Source of the DNA: Gammaproteobacteria bacterium
Lineage (GTDB): Bacteria > Pseudomonadota > Gammaproteobacteria > UBA4575
DNA length: 64,000 bases
Direction of reading: 5' to 3'
NCBI GenBank assembly: GCA_028279275.1
Contig: JANQOB010000018.1
Coordinates: 1 to 64,000, forward strand
Of this stretch, positions 43,876 through 52,597 are shown in pieces; within the stretch, counting starts at the first letter, position 1; each line of letters starts with the position of its first letter. A program made the position numbers and the translations under genes. The notes below the pieces were generated by a model. It was given only the letters and a program-made list of their open reading frames with translations, did no database searches and was not told the origin of the DNA.

Positions 43876-44327
43876 ATTTCATTAAAAACAGTTATAATTT
43901 TTATCTAAATCTAACTGATCTAGCGCAATATCTTCGTATATAAAAATCATTACTATTTTAGTTTGTATAGCTATTCACTAAAAGGTGTGCCATGGTTACA
44001 AAATATGTAGATAATCATTCTAATCCTATAATTACTGCTTTTTGGGTTGTATTTATTTTAGCGGCTGCAATTACAATATTCGTTAATTTTCTTATCGCTT
44101 ACTAAATTAGGTAACCTTTATTGTGCATAAACTCTAAAAAGTAGAGTTTAGGTATGATTATTTAGTTAATCATTTCGTTGATACCTATCAGTATCATTAT
44201 GGGAAATTCATAGTCCTATAAGTAGTGAGCACATGGAAGTACTAATAAGATATGCATCAGGGATGATTCAACAGATTAAAGTTAGTTATTTAACAATGAT
44301 CGCTTTTGTCTATTAGCAGAAATACTT
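43876..44327. other. Intergenic stretch with a 37-codon gene and a hairpin
   Basis: 452 bases. It contains the small gene at 43992-44105. Beyond it lies a 9-bp perfect hairpin TAAACTCTA/TAGAGTTTA at 44128-44150 without a T run. The rest is AT-rich and I see no other gene; a 27-codon frame at 44233 has no support. Confidence 0.45.
43992..44105 (+). CDS. 37-aa single-pass membrane peptide
   Basis: Short frame MVTKYVDNHSNPIITAFW..., with one hydrophobic helix over residues 14-37 ending NFLIAY. AAAGGTG lies five to six bases before the ATG, and a 9-bp hairpin follows 22 bases after the stop. Too short for family assignment; it could be an accessory helix for a membrane complex. It follows cytochrome c after 116 bases. 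Confidence 0.5.
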   Translation: MVTKYVDNHSNPIITAFWVVFILAAAITIFVNFLIAY

Positions 44328-44828
44328 TTAATTCTTAAAAAACTGAAAGTAAACTACATTCGATTCAGTGCTGGTTCCAAGTGCACCTATAATATTTCGT
44401 TCTTTATCTTCTATATTTATTATATGTGTGGAGTAATATTTTGATTCAGAATTCAATTTACAAAACATTCTAGGTTTATATTGCTCGTTTTGTATCTCTG
44501 AGATAGTAGTGTTTAACTTTTGGATGAAGCTGACCGGGGCTTTGAATAGACCACAAACGCTATGACCTTCTTGAAAATCTGGAAAAGAAGAAGAATAGTC
44601 TATGAATATACCATTTGATGGGAATTCAAATCCTGAGAAGTATGTAAATTGATCTTTGTAGTAACTAATACTTGGATTAGTAAGATAATAAAGAATAATA
44701 AACGGCAACGCTGTTACAAACGTCCAAATAATTTTCCAAGATAATTTTTTATGGTTAAAAACCCAATGACCAAAATAAAACCACGAAGATATTAGAATTA
44801 TTATTACTAAAAAGAATACTAATCTCAT
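44328..44828 (-). CDS. Hypothetical membrane protein, 166 aa
   Basis: Two N-terminal membrane helices (residues 3-20 and 34-49) with a soluble part of about 110 residues after them. The soluble part has two Cys ('SVCGLF', 'MFCKLN') that may pair. No family recognised and composition is AT-rich, with many Ile, Phe and Lys, like neighbouring intergenic sequence. It sits alone between a small membrane peptide and the ion-channel gene. Could be a recently acquired or fast-evolving gene. Confidence 0.55.
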   Translation of the reverse strand: MRLVFFLVIIILISSWFYFGHWVFNHKKLSWKIIWTFVTALPFIILYYLTNPSISYYKDQFTYFSGFEFPSNGIFIDYSSSFPDFQEGHSVCGLFKAPVSFIQKLNTTISEIQNEQYKPRMFCKLNSESKYYSTHIINIEDKERNIIGALGTSTESNVVYFQFFKN

Positions 44829-44929
44829 ATTTGTTAATGAATTTTTTCAGTTGCTCGCTTTGGATCGTTAGCAGTTAGTTTGTGGTAATAGTTTGATTGT
44901 TATTTATGAGTAAATAAAGGATATTAACA

Positions 44930-45784
44930 TTATTCCTTGTCAATTCGTTTCTTAACTCTTATTAACTCTGTATGTAATTCGTCAAAACGTTTATGAAGCG
45001 AAACCAGCTCTTCATGGGTAAAATCTTTGATTTCCGACTTATCTATATGTCTAGTATCTTTCTGTGCCATTTGCATAGCATCTACAATAATACCGATAAA
45101 TAAATTTAGTACAGCGAAGCTAGTAACAATTATAAATGGCACAAAAAATATCCATGAATTGGGATAGTGCTGCATTACCGGTCTTACAATACCCATTGAC
45201 CAGCTTTCTAGTGTCATTATTTGAAATAAAGTATAGGCAGATGCGCCAACAGATCCGAACCACTCTTGCATATTAGGATCAGGATGATCTCCAAATAACT
45301 TTGTAGTTAAAACAGCAGAAACGTAGAAAATTATACAAAGCACACCGATAACCGAGGCCATACCTGGGATTGAGTGTCCTAATGCAGCAATAACTCTTCG
45401 CATTTGGGGGACCACAGAAAGTAATCTTAATACACGCAAAATTCTTAATGCGCGCAAAACAGATAGCGCCCCAGTTGTCGGTATCCACGCTATGGATACT
45501 ATGATGAAATCAAAGATGTTCCAGCCAGATCGGAAAAATGAAAACCTATATGCATAAAACTTCAAGGCCAATTCAATAGTGAATAAGACCAAAATTGTCT
45601 TATCAATAAGCACAAGCCAAAATCCAAATTTACTCATTATATCGGCATCGGTCTCTAGGCCAAGTGTTACTGCATTTATTAGAATCAAAGCAGTTATAAA
45701 ATTAGTGAATTTTGGATGTTCCACCAACTCAGAGATACTCTTTTGGTTTCCAGATAATATATATTTAGATTTTGGTTGGACCAT
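44930..45784 (-). CDS. Voltage-gated cation channel, NaChBac-type
   Basis: 284 aa, one six-helix channel domain. S4 shows the regular arginine ladder ('LRALRILRVLRLLSVVPQMRR'-type repeat, about residues 100-120). The selectivity filter 'FQIMTLESWSMGIVRP' contains TLESWS, the NaChBac-family sodium filter with Glu. S1-S3 precede it ('FITALILINAVTLGLETD'), and a C-terminal coiled coil is likely (residues 250-280, 'SLHKRFDELHTELIRVKK'), as needed for tetramer assembly. It likely passes Na+ for motility, pH or volume control. Confidence 0.92.
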   Translation of the reverse strand: MVQPKSKYILSGNQKSISELVEHPKFTNFITALILINAVTLGLETDADIMSKFGFWLVLIDKTILVLFTIELALKFYAYRFSFFRSGWNIFDFIIVSIAWIPTTGALSVLRALRILRVLRLLSVVPQMRRVIAALGHSIPGMASVIGVLCIIFYVSAVLTTKLFGDHPDPNMQEWFGSVGASAYTLFQIMTLESWSMGIVRPVMQHYPNSWIFFVPFIIVTSFAVLNLFIGIIVDAMQMAQKDTRHIDKSEIKDFTHEELVSLHKRFDELHTELIRVKKRIDKE

Positions 45785-45933
45785 AATTCTCAGAACTCAA
45801 CATTAAAAAATATACTTATTAAATATCTTAAAATATATTATTCATTACATAGGACAATAAACAGTAATTCTGAATTCATGCATTGAATTTTAGAACCAGC
45901 GCATAACTTTCTATCATCTGACTCTGAACTGTT

Positions 45934-45951
45934 CGCGTCATCGATGACGCG
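45934..45951. repeat. 18-bp perfect GC-rich palindrome
   Basis: CGCGTCATCGATGACGCG, exact two-fold symmetry with no spacer, in an otherwise AT-rich gap, 25 bases after the kinase stop. There is no T run, so it is unlikely to be a simple terminator. It could be an operator or nuclease/methylase site cluster (contains CGCG and ATCGAT). Confidence 0.6.
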
Positions 45952-45975
45952 TATCATATTCGCACATCCATGCAC

Positions 45976-46707
45976 TCACCATTCCATATTTTCGATGTGT
46001 CTTCGTAATTGTCCTGCAGTTTTAAATTTTTTTAAAATCAGATTTGATTTCAGTCCGCAGCATATATATTTAATAGCATCTGGATGTTTGGCGTAGTGTT
46101 TGGCGCCTCCAAGCGACTCATGAAAGACTTGAATCAAAGTTAAAATATCAAAACGGCGACTTTCTCTTTTGGGTTCCTTTGCAGAAAACAGATCAACCAG
46201 CTTTAAATCAAATTCTAGTCCAAATTTATTTACGATAATATTATCTGAATGCAAATCGCCATGATATTCGTTCAAACTATGGATGCACTCGATACCTTGC
46301 GTAAGTGCATATAACAGATGTAAAGCTTGATACGGAGTTAAACGTTTTCCTGGGAAAGATTTAATAAATTCTGATAGCAGTTGCCCTTCAACATATTCGG
46401 AGATTAAAACCGTTACAGGTGTGCGCTTAAAAACAAAATTTTCTTTTGTGTGATATTGAATCAATATCGGACACTGTCTTAGCTTATGTAATTTTTGTGC
46501 ATTAAATTTTACTGCGCGGTCTTTTTCATTGCGGTTGGGATAAAAAAGTTTGGCAGCACGTTCAATTCCTGTGCTCAGTTCGCGTATCTTATACACTTCA
46601 CCTTCATAACCTCCTCCCAATTTAGAGAGAACTTCATATTTCTTAGCGATGACGCGTCCAGCAGGTAAATCAAACTCAGTAAATTTTGGTTTTATTGATC
46701 GTGGCAT
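45976..46707 (-). CDS. Serine/threonine protein kinase-like protein
   Basis: 243 aa, a compact kinase fold. Gly-loop 'LGGGYEGEVYKI' (about residues 29-40), catalytic Lys in 'RAAKLFYP', catalytic loop 'YHGDLHSDNIIV' (HGDLHxxN, as in Rio/ABC1/APH-like kinases, with Asp and Asn kept), and 'KLVDLFSA' where DFG is read as DLF (Asp kept). It is short at the C-lobe. It lies upstream of the 18-bp palindrome and downstream of sixA, which encodes a phosphohistidine phosphatase, so a phosphorylation circuit is possible (inference). Confidence 0.82.
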   Translation of the reverse strand: MPRSIKPKFTEFDLPAGRVIAKKYEVLSKLGGGYEGEVYKIRELSTGIERAAKLFYPNRNEKDRAVKFNAQKLHKLRQCPILIQYHTKENFVFKRTPVTVLISEYVEGQLLSEFIKSFPGKRLTPYQALHLLYALTQGIECIHSLNEYHGDLHSDNIIVNKFGLEFDLKLVDLFSAKEPKRESRRFDILTLIQVFHESLGGAKHYAKHPDAIKYICCGLKSNLILKKFKTAGQLRRHIENMEW

Positions 46708-46731
46708 TTTTTATTTTATTTAACATGATTG

Positions 46732-47229
46732 TTATGAGTATTTTTTAGGATAATCGAAATCTAACAGCACGCCAGAATGTGCTGATACAGAGCCCCATAG
46801 ATCCACATCAAACTGAATCTGTGCTACAGAACAAGTCGGCATATTATCTATGTCAGCATCTGATAGGTAATTACATAAAACTGTGAAACCCGGATTATGT
46901 CCAACCAGCATTACTCGAAATAAATTATCATCTAAAGTTGTAACTAAATCTACAAGCATGTCCACACTTGCCTCATAGATTTTCATGTTTTGCTCAATTT
47001 TCTGTGTGTTGTAGTTAAGCTCTCCGGCGATAAGTTTCGCAGTGGAAATTGCACGCACGGCTGGACTAGAAATTATGCTATCGACTAGATAGTTTTCTTT
47101 AGCAAGACGTTTACCCATCTCGGGAGCATTTTTCAAACCTCTGCTATTCAAAGGTCGTTCAAAATCACTAAGATCCGCATGATTCCAGCTCGATTTAGCA
47201 TGGCGCACTAATGTTAGGGTACGCGCCAT
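46732..47229 (-). CDS. sixA: SixA-type histidine phosphatase
   Basis: 165 aa of the histidine-phosphatase superfamily. The catalytic 'LVRHAKSSW' (RHAKSSW, residues 8-14) and the second His in 'MLVGHNPGF' are present, with 'FERPLNSRGLKNAPEMG' the SixA-subfamily segment. It removes phosphate from phosphohistidine proteins. It ends 24 bases upstream of the kinase-like gene and begins 4 bases after the chalcone-isomerase-like gene; one transcript is likely. Confidence 0.9.
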   Translation of the reverse strand: MARTLTLVRHAKSSWNHADLSDFERPLNSRGLKNAPEMGKRLAKENYLVDSIISSPAVRAISTAKLIAGELNYNTQKIEQNMKIYEASVDMLVDLVTTLDDNLFRVMLVGHNPGFTVLCNYLSDADIDNMPTCSVAQIQFDVDLWGSVSAHSGVLLDFDYPKKYS

Positions 47230-47233
47230 GTCA

Positions 47234-47800
47234 CTAACGACCTAATAATTTATTTTTCAGATCTTGTTGTGCCGGCATTTCTCCAACCCAAATTCCAAAC
47301 AGTGCTGAAGAAAACGCTTTGCTTTCAATTACTCCGAGTTCACTACCATTTTTGAAAACGTGAGTTGCATTGTGTGGAACAAACGTAAATTCTAAGACAT
47401 CCCCTTTTTTTATCGGTTGTTCAAGCCAAGCTAAAAAGGTTTCAATTTCATTCTCTATGGGAGCAGTATTTCCTTTAGTTGATTTCTCAAAGCCTTCACG
47501 TGTGGCGTTAATCATCTTTTCTGAGGTAATTTTTGAAGATGTAATATGCAGACGCATGCAAGAAGCTTTTTCCATTTTCAGAAACTTATCTGCATCCGCT
47601 ACCTTTTCCTGTACATAAAGCGCTGCGATATAAAGCTTGATAAATAATTTTTTGCGTGTGCCAAACCCGTTCAATTGTAGTGCTTGATCCGCACAGCTTG
47701 TCGTTTCTGAAATAGCAACTTTGTTTGAGTCCGCAGCAAAACTTGTTGAAAAATTTACTACAATAACGAGTATGAGTAATAAGAATACTTTACGTAACAT
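47234..47800 (-). CDS. Chalcone-isomerase-like periplasmic protein
   Basis: 188 aa with a signal peptide (ending STSFA) and the chalcone-isomerase-like fold: 'LQLNGFGTRKKLFIKLYIAALYV', 'CMRLHITSSKITSEKMINATREGFEKSTKG', 'DVLEFTFVPHNATHVFKNG' and the final 'FSSALFGIWVGEMPAQQDLKNKLLG' (all quoted partially). The bacterial members bind fatty acids or heme and are not known to isomerise chalcones. Start of the sixA-kinase row. Confidence 0.88.
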   Translation of the reverse strand: MLRKVFLLLILVIVVNFSTSFAADSNKVAISETTSCADQALQLNGFGTRKKLFIKLYIAALYVQEKVADADKFLKMEKASCMRLHITSSKITSEKMINATREGFEKSTKGNTAPIENEIETFLAWLEQPIKKGDVLEFTFVPHNATHVFKNGSELGVIESKAFSSALFGIWVGEMPAQQDLKNKLLGR

Positions 47801-47874
47801 GATAGACTCCCATGAGCTTGGCAGCTAACTTGCTAAAGGTGAGAACATCCTAGCATGAATTTTTGCTAGATAGA

Positions 47875-48465
47875 TTAGCTTGTCTGGCGCGCTCTTTTCC
47901 CCAGATAACCACCATGATGGCGCTTACCAAATTCATCTGCACCAAAACCCTTTAATTCCATAAGCAATAATGCAATTGCATCACTGATGGCGAGCATCAC
48001 TGCCATACTGGAAGTAGGTGTAAGGCCGGTGTGGCAAGCTTCTTTAATTATGCCCATATCTAGAACCACATCGCTGAGTTCGCGAAGTTCAGAATCTGGG
48101 TGAGAAGTAATTCCAATTACCGTATGCAGTCCTAAACCTCTTCCTGCTGCAAGGGTATCCAACACTTCTCTAGTTTTACCGCTGGTAGAGAATGCAACAA
48201 TAGCATCATTTTCTTCAATGATCCCTAAATCACCATGTGCAGCTTCACCCGGATGGAGGAAAGATGCAGGCGTTCCAGTTGAGCATAATGTTGCAGAAAA
48301 CTTATGAGCGATATGCCCGGCTTTGCCCATCCCTGTAGTCAGAACTTTACCTTTGCACCCTTGTAATAACTCTACTGCACGCTCAAATTCATCATTGATG
48401 GGTATAGATGAAATCGCTCGTGCTTCCTGTGAAAAAATCTCACTTACACGTGTCTTAATATCCAT
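47875..48465 (-). CDS. kdsD: SIS-domain arabinose-5-phosphate isomerase-like (lacks CBS domains)
   Basis: 196 aa. It aligns with the SIS half of KdsD: 'KVLTTGMGKAGHIAHKFSATL', 'GTPASFLHPGEAAHGDLG', 'VAFSTSGKTREVL', 'TPTSSMAVMLAISDAIALLLM', and ends at 'FGKRHHGGYLGKRARQ'. Normal KdsD has about 325 aa with two CBS domains after this point; here the protein stops. SIS-only isomerases are known in other bacteria. It would make D-arabinose-5-phosphate for Kdo (LPS). Not a truncation by frameshift as far as I can see: the next bases show no CBS-like frame. Confidence 0.85.
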   Translation of the reverse strand: MDIKTRVSEIFSQEARAISSIPINDEFERAVELLQGCKGKVLTTGMGKAGHIAHKFSATLCSTGTPASFLHPGEAAHGDLGIIEENDAIVAFSTSGKTREVLDTLAAGRGLGLHTVIGITSHPDSELRELSDVVLDMGIIKEACHTGLTPTSSMAVMLAISDAIALLLMELKGFGADEFGKRHHGGYLGKRARQTS

Positions 48466-48644
48466 ATCATATTATTACCATAGTCTCGCAAATAACTAAA
48501 ATAGACCGTTCAAAACTAACTAAGCCCACCTAGCACTCCTGAAATACAAACAAGGTCTCTTTCTTAGTAGTATCAACAGCTCGCATAAGGATGATCTTTA
48601 CTGAAATTTTGAAAGTGCTGAATTAGCATACCCTTTACCAACAA

Positions 48645-49466
48645 ATGTTAACTAAGATTTTATTAGCCATTGCACTATTTTATCTAGTTGCAATCATAGC
48701 AATTTATTTTGCTCAAGCGATATTTATCTATGCTCCGCATATGCCTACACGAGAATTGGTGGCGAGCCCTAGTGACATAGGGCTTGAATTTGAGGCCCTA
48801 TATTTAAGTACCAAAGATAATGAACAGATTCATGCTTGGTATATACCCGCTAAAAGTCATACAACTAAAACTGTTTTATTCTTACATGGAAACGCAGGAA
48901 ATATTTCACACCGACTAGAAACCATCAAAATTTTCAATCAGCTTGGCTTGAACTTATTAATTATTGATTACCGTGGGTTTGGCAAAAGTACTGGAAAACC
49001 AAGTGAGCTCGGAACCTATATTGATGCCGACACCGCTTGGCAGTACCTAATTGAAGAAAAAAATTTAACTCCTGACCAAATTATTGTTGCAGGAAGGTCC
49101 TTAGGTGGAGGCGTTGCAGCCGAACTCGCAAAAAAAGTACAACCTGCAATGTTAATATTGGAATCTACCTTTACATCTATGACTGAAGTTTCGGCAAAAC
49201 ACTATCCATTTATGCCAACAAGCCTAATTGTTAAACATGAATATGAAACTATTAATAAGTTAAAGGATATTCACTGCCCAATTGTAATTGCTCATAGCAA
49301 AAATGATGAAGTCATTCCATTTGAACATAGCCAACGCAATTTTGCTGCTGCAAATGAGCCTAAGAAATTTATAACGTTAAAGGGTGGGCATGGTAATGGC
49401 TTTTTGTTTTCTCTTGATACTTATGTAAACGGTTTACATCTAGCTATTAACGAAATGGTAGAATAA
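48645..49466 (+). CDS. Alpha/beta-hydrolase, BEM46/YfhR type
   Basis: 273 aa with one N-terminal membrane anchor (residues 4-24). The fold is a BEM46/ABHD13-like hydrolase: 'VLFLHGNAGNISHR' (oxyanion), 'LLIIDYRGFGKSTGKPSE', 'VAGRSLGGGVAAELA' (Ser nucleophile near residue 152), Asp in 'IAHSKNDEVIPFEH' and His in 'LKGGHGNGF'. A complete triad. Convergent with the fumarylacetoacetase-like gene (2 bases between stops). Confidence 0.92.
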   Translation: MLTKILLAIALFYLVAIIAIYFAQAIFIYAPHMPTRELVASPSDIGLEFEALYLSTKDNEQIHAWYIPAKSHTTKTVLFLHGNAGNISHRLETIKIFNQLGLNLLIIDYRGFGKSTGKPSELGTYIDADTAWQYLIEEKNLTPDQIIVAGRSLGGGVAAELAKKVQPAMLILESTFTSMTEVSAKHYPFMPTSLIVKHEYETINKLKDIHCPIVIAHSKNDEVIPFEHSQRNFAAANEPKKFITLKGGHGNGFLFSLDTYVNGLHLAINEMVE

Positions 49467-49468
49467 AT

Positions 49469-50359
49469 TTATTTTGCGGTTATCGGGTTAGAAATTTTTC
49501 CTATCCCTTCTACTTCACATTCCACTACATCACCTGGCATTAAGTACTCAGGTGGGTTGCGTACATAGCCCACACCACTAGGTGTACCTGTGGCAATAAT
49601 ATCTCCAGCTTCTAGCTTCATTCCTTTTGAAAGTGCCTCAATCACTGTTGCGACATCAAAGATTTGATATTGGGTATTTGAGTCCTGTTTAAGTTCGTTG
49701 TTTACCCAACTTTTTAAATTTAAGTTTTGTGGATCAGCAATTTCATCTTTAGTAACAATCCATGGACCCATAGGGCAGGCACCCGTAAAACTTTTTCCAA
49801 CAAAAAATTGTTTATGGCGTTTTTGATAATCCCGCGCAGAAATATCATTAATTATCGAATAACCGAATACATGATCCAGTGCATTTTCTTTGCTGATACC
49901 CTGGCCTTCCTTACCAATAATTACCGCCAATTCGACCTCCCAGTCCATTTTATTGGAAACTTCTAAATCGACAGGAATATCTGCATATGGGCCGTTCATA
50001 CTTGAAGCGGCTTTAGTAAAAATTATGGGATATTTAGGTAATTTTGGCGCTTCCAGGGTCTTACCACTGGTCTCTTCCACATGCTCAATATAGTTCCAGC
50101 CCAGGCACATAACATTCTGCCGAGGCCTGGGAATAGGCGATATTAGCTCGACTTGTGAAAGCCCCAACCACTCTTTCTGATCCGATTCTGCAACAAGTTT
50201 GCGTAGTTGCTGTAAGGATTCCTCGCCAGAATCGATCATTTGTAGCATGCTATTGATCTCAGCTGACCAATTTTTATTCATTGCTGGAAGAAATACAGAG
50301 TCATCTTGTACGACCGCTAGGTGGTCTTGATGATTATATTTACATGTTGCGATACGCAT
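49469..50359 (-). CDS. Fumarylacetoacetate-hydrolase-family protein
   Basis: 296 aa. The C-terminal FAH domain is complete: 'VMCLGWNYIEHVEET', metal-binding Glu/Asp in 'DWEVELAVIIGKEGQGI' and 'GYSIINDISARDYQ', and 'TGTPSGVGYVRNPPEYLMPGD'. The family includes acylpyruvases and oxaloacetate decarboxylases; the substrate is open. Single gene between convergent hydrolase and divergent oxidoreductase. Confidence 0.92.
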   Translation of the reverse strand: MRIATCKYNHQDHLAVVQDDSVFLPAMNKNWSAEINSMLQMIDSGEESLQQLRKLVAESDQKEWLGLSQVELISPIPRPRQNVMCLGWNYIEHVEETSGKTLEAPKLPKYPIIFTKAASSMNGPYADIPVDLEVSNKMDWEVELAVIIGKEGQGISKENALDHVFGYSIINDISARDYQKRHKQFFVGKSFTGACPMGPWIVTKDEIADPQNLNLKSWVNNELKQDSNTQYQIFDVATVIEALSKGMKLEAGDIIATGTPSGVGYVRNPPEYLMPGDVVECEVEGIGKISNPITAK

Positions 50360-50452
50360 TTTCTATAACTAGTGAAGGAAGTTTGAATCAATATATTGTA
50401 GCTATAAGCAAAGCAGTGAACTAGCCATATATTTAGAAGAACTAAATTAAAA

Positions 50453-52582
50453 ATGAAGAAAATAATTATCTTATTAATAATTGCTGTTTTAGTCGCCTGT
50501 ATTTTTATTTTTGACTTAACCCAATATTTAGATTTTGCATATATAAAATCTAAACAGCAAGCAATATCAGATTATTATCAAGCCAACCCAATACAAAGTA
50601 TTGCAATATTTTTTGTTATCTACGTATTAGTAACAAGCTTTTCTATCCCTGGAGCAAGTATCTTGTCTTTACTTGCAGGTGCGATATTTGGGTTATTCTT
50701 AGGAACTCTTCTAGTAATTTTTGGGGCAACGATTGGAGCGACCATCGCTTTTTGGTTAGCACGATATTTATTGGGAAATAGCCTGCAAGAAAAATACGCC
50801 GACAAATTAAGAACTATAAATGCTGGTGTAGAAAAAGATGGAGCGTTCTACTTACTAACGCTTAGATTAATACCAATTTTCCCATTTTTTGTGATCAATG
50901 TATTAATGGGGCTCACTCCCATGCGCACCATCACATATGTCTTGACAAGTTTTTTTGGCATGCTTGCAGGCACAATTATCTTTGTAAATGTCGGAACTCA
51001 ACTTGCAAGCCTAGAATCTGTGAGTGGCATCTTAACTCCCAAGATTTGGGGCGCATTTATTTTATTGGCCATTTTCCCTTGGATCGCAAAATTTATAATC
51101 AATTTTCTTAAATCACGACGTGTCTATAAAGGATTTACTAAACCCAAAAGTTTTGATTACAACTTAGCCGTCATCGGAGCAGGTTCAGCAGGCCTTGTTT
51201 CTTCATATATTGCTGCTGCGGTTAAAGCAAAAGTTGTGCTTATCGAAAGGCATAAAATGGGGGGCGACTGCTTAAATACTGGTTGCGTACCTTCTAAAGC
51301 GTTAATTCGTTCTGCGAAATTTGTTTCACAAGCAAAACAAGCTGATAAATATGGTTGTAAAACAGCTGAGGTGGAATTTGATTTTAAAGATATTATGAAT
51401 CGCGTTCAAAACGTAATTAAAGATATTGAGCCTCATGATTCAGTCGAACGATACACAGGTTTAGGGGTGGAATGTTTACAAGGTGAGGCTAAACTCAAAG
51501 ACCCTTGGACAGTTGAAGTAAATGGCAAATCATTTACAAGTAAAAATATTGTCTTAGCAACAGGTGCTGAACCCTTTGTTCCTCCTATATCTGGTTTAGA
51601 TCAAGTTTCTTATTACACATCTGACACGATCTGGGGTTTACAAGAATTACCTGAAAATATGGTGGTACTGGGTGGTGGTCCAATTGGTTGTGAGCTCGCA
51701 CAATGTTTTGCACGGCTTGGAGCAAACGTCAGTTTAGTAGAAATGGCACCACGCATTATGCTGATGGAAGATCCTGAAATTGCGAAGATGGTTGAACAGA
51801 GTTTAAAAAATGATGGTATCAATCTATTAACTCATCACACTGCTAGTGAAGTTCGAAATAATGATGGTGTGAATACACTTGTATGCACGAATGATGATAA
51901 AGAATTACTTTTACCATTTGATACTCTATTGGTAGCCGTGGGTCGCAAAGCAAGAGGTAGTGATGTTTGGAAAGATAATTTAAATATTGAACTGCGAAAA
52001 AATGGCACGCTTGAAGTGAATGAGTACCTACAAACAAACTATCCGAATATTTATGCATGTGGTGACGTAACTGGACCTTATCAGCTTACTCACACTGCTG
52101 CACACCAGGCATGGTACACAAGTGTTAATTCTCTATTCGGGGCTGTTAAAAAGTTCCGTGTCGATTATTCTGTAATTCCCTGGTGCACATTCACAGAACC
52201 CGAAGTTGCACATGTAGGAATAAATGAAACACAAGCAAAAAATGAAAATATTGAATATGAAGTCACTCGATTTGATATTGCTGAATTGGATCGTGCAATT
52301 GCCGATGGAGAAGCGCATGGTGTCGTTAAAGTTCTCACCAAACCTGGTAAAGATAAAATATTAGGCGTTACCATTGTAGGCGACCATGCAGGCGATCTAA
52401 TAAGCGAATATGTCGCTGCAATGAAGCATGGTCTAGGATTAAATAAAATTTTAGGCACTATACATATTTACCCTACCCTTGCAGAAGCAAATAAGTATGC
52501 TGCAGGAGAGTGGAAGCGAGCGCACGCACCAGAACGCGTATTAAACTGGGTCCAAAAATTTCACGCTTTTCAGCGACACTAA
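50453..52582 (+). CDS. TVP38/TMEM64 (DedA-like) membrane domain fused to a mercuric-reductase-like flavoprotein
   Basis: 709 aa. Residues 1-225 are a VTT/SNARE-associated membrane domain ('GASILSLLAGAIFGLFLGTLL', 'FPFFVINVLMGLTPM'). Residues 236-709 are a pyridine-nucleotide disulfide oxidoreductase: FAD 'NLAVIGAGSAGLVSSYIAA', redox disulfide 'GGDCLNTGCVPSKAL', NAD 'MVVLGGGPIGCELAQ', second FAD 'NIYACGDVTGP', dimer 'HIYPTLAEANKYAAGE'. It lacks the MerA heavy-metal domain and C-terminal vicinal cysteines, so mercury reduction is unlikely. The same fusion is often found beside arsS, which follows after 15 bases here. Confidence 0.9.
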   Translation: MKKIIILLIIAVLVACIFIFDLTQYLDFAYIKSKQQAISDYYQANPIQSIAIFFVIYVLVTSFSIPGASILSLLAGAIFGLFLGTLLVIFGATIGATIAFWLARYLLGNSLQEKYADKLRTINAGVEKDGAFYLLTLRLIPIFPFFVINVLMGLTPMRTITYVLTSFFGMLAGTIIFVNVGTQLASLESVSGILTPKIWGAFILLAIFPWIAKFIINFLKSRRVYKGFTKPKSFDYNLAVIGAGSAGLVSSYIAAAVKAKVVLIERHKMGGDCLNTGCVPSKALIRSAKFVSQAKQADKYGCKTAEVEFDFKDIMNRVQNVIKDIEPHDSVERYTGLGVECLQGEAKLKDPWTVEVNGKSFTSKNIVLATGAEPFVPPISGLDQVSYYTSDTIWGLQELPENMVVLGGGPIGCELAQCFARLGANVSLVEMAPRIMLMEDPEIAKMVEQSLKNDGINLLTHHTASEVRNNDGVNTLVCTNDDKELLLPFDTLLVAVGRKARGSDVWKDNLNIELRKNGTLEVNEYLQTNYPNIYACGDVTGPYQLTHTAAHQAWYTSVNSLFGAVKKFRVDYSVIPWCTFTEPEVAHVGINETQAKNENIEYEVTRFDIAELDRAIADGEAHGVVKVLTKPGKDKILGVTIVGDHAGDLISEYVAAMKHGLGLNKILGTIHIYPTLAEANKYAAGEWKRAHAPERVLNWVQKFHAFQRH

Positions 52583-52597
52583 CCATCATATAAGTTT

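Noticed and set aside
50453..52582. Mercuric reductase (merA)
   Set aside because: The flavoprotein half resembles MerA but lacks the heavy-metal domain and the C-terminal cysteine pair; the TVP38 fusion and ArsS context point elsewhere.
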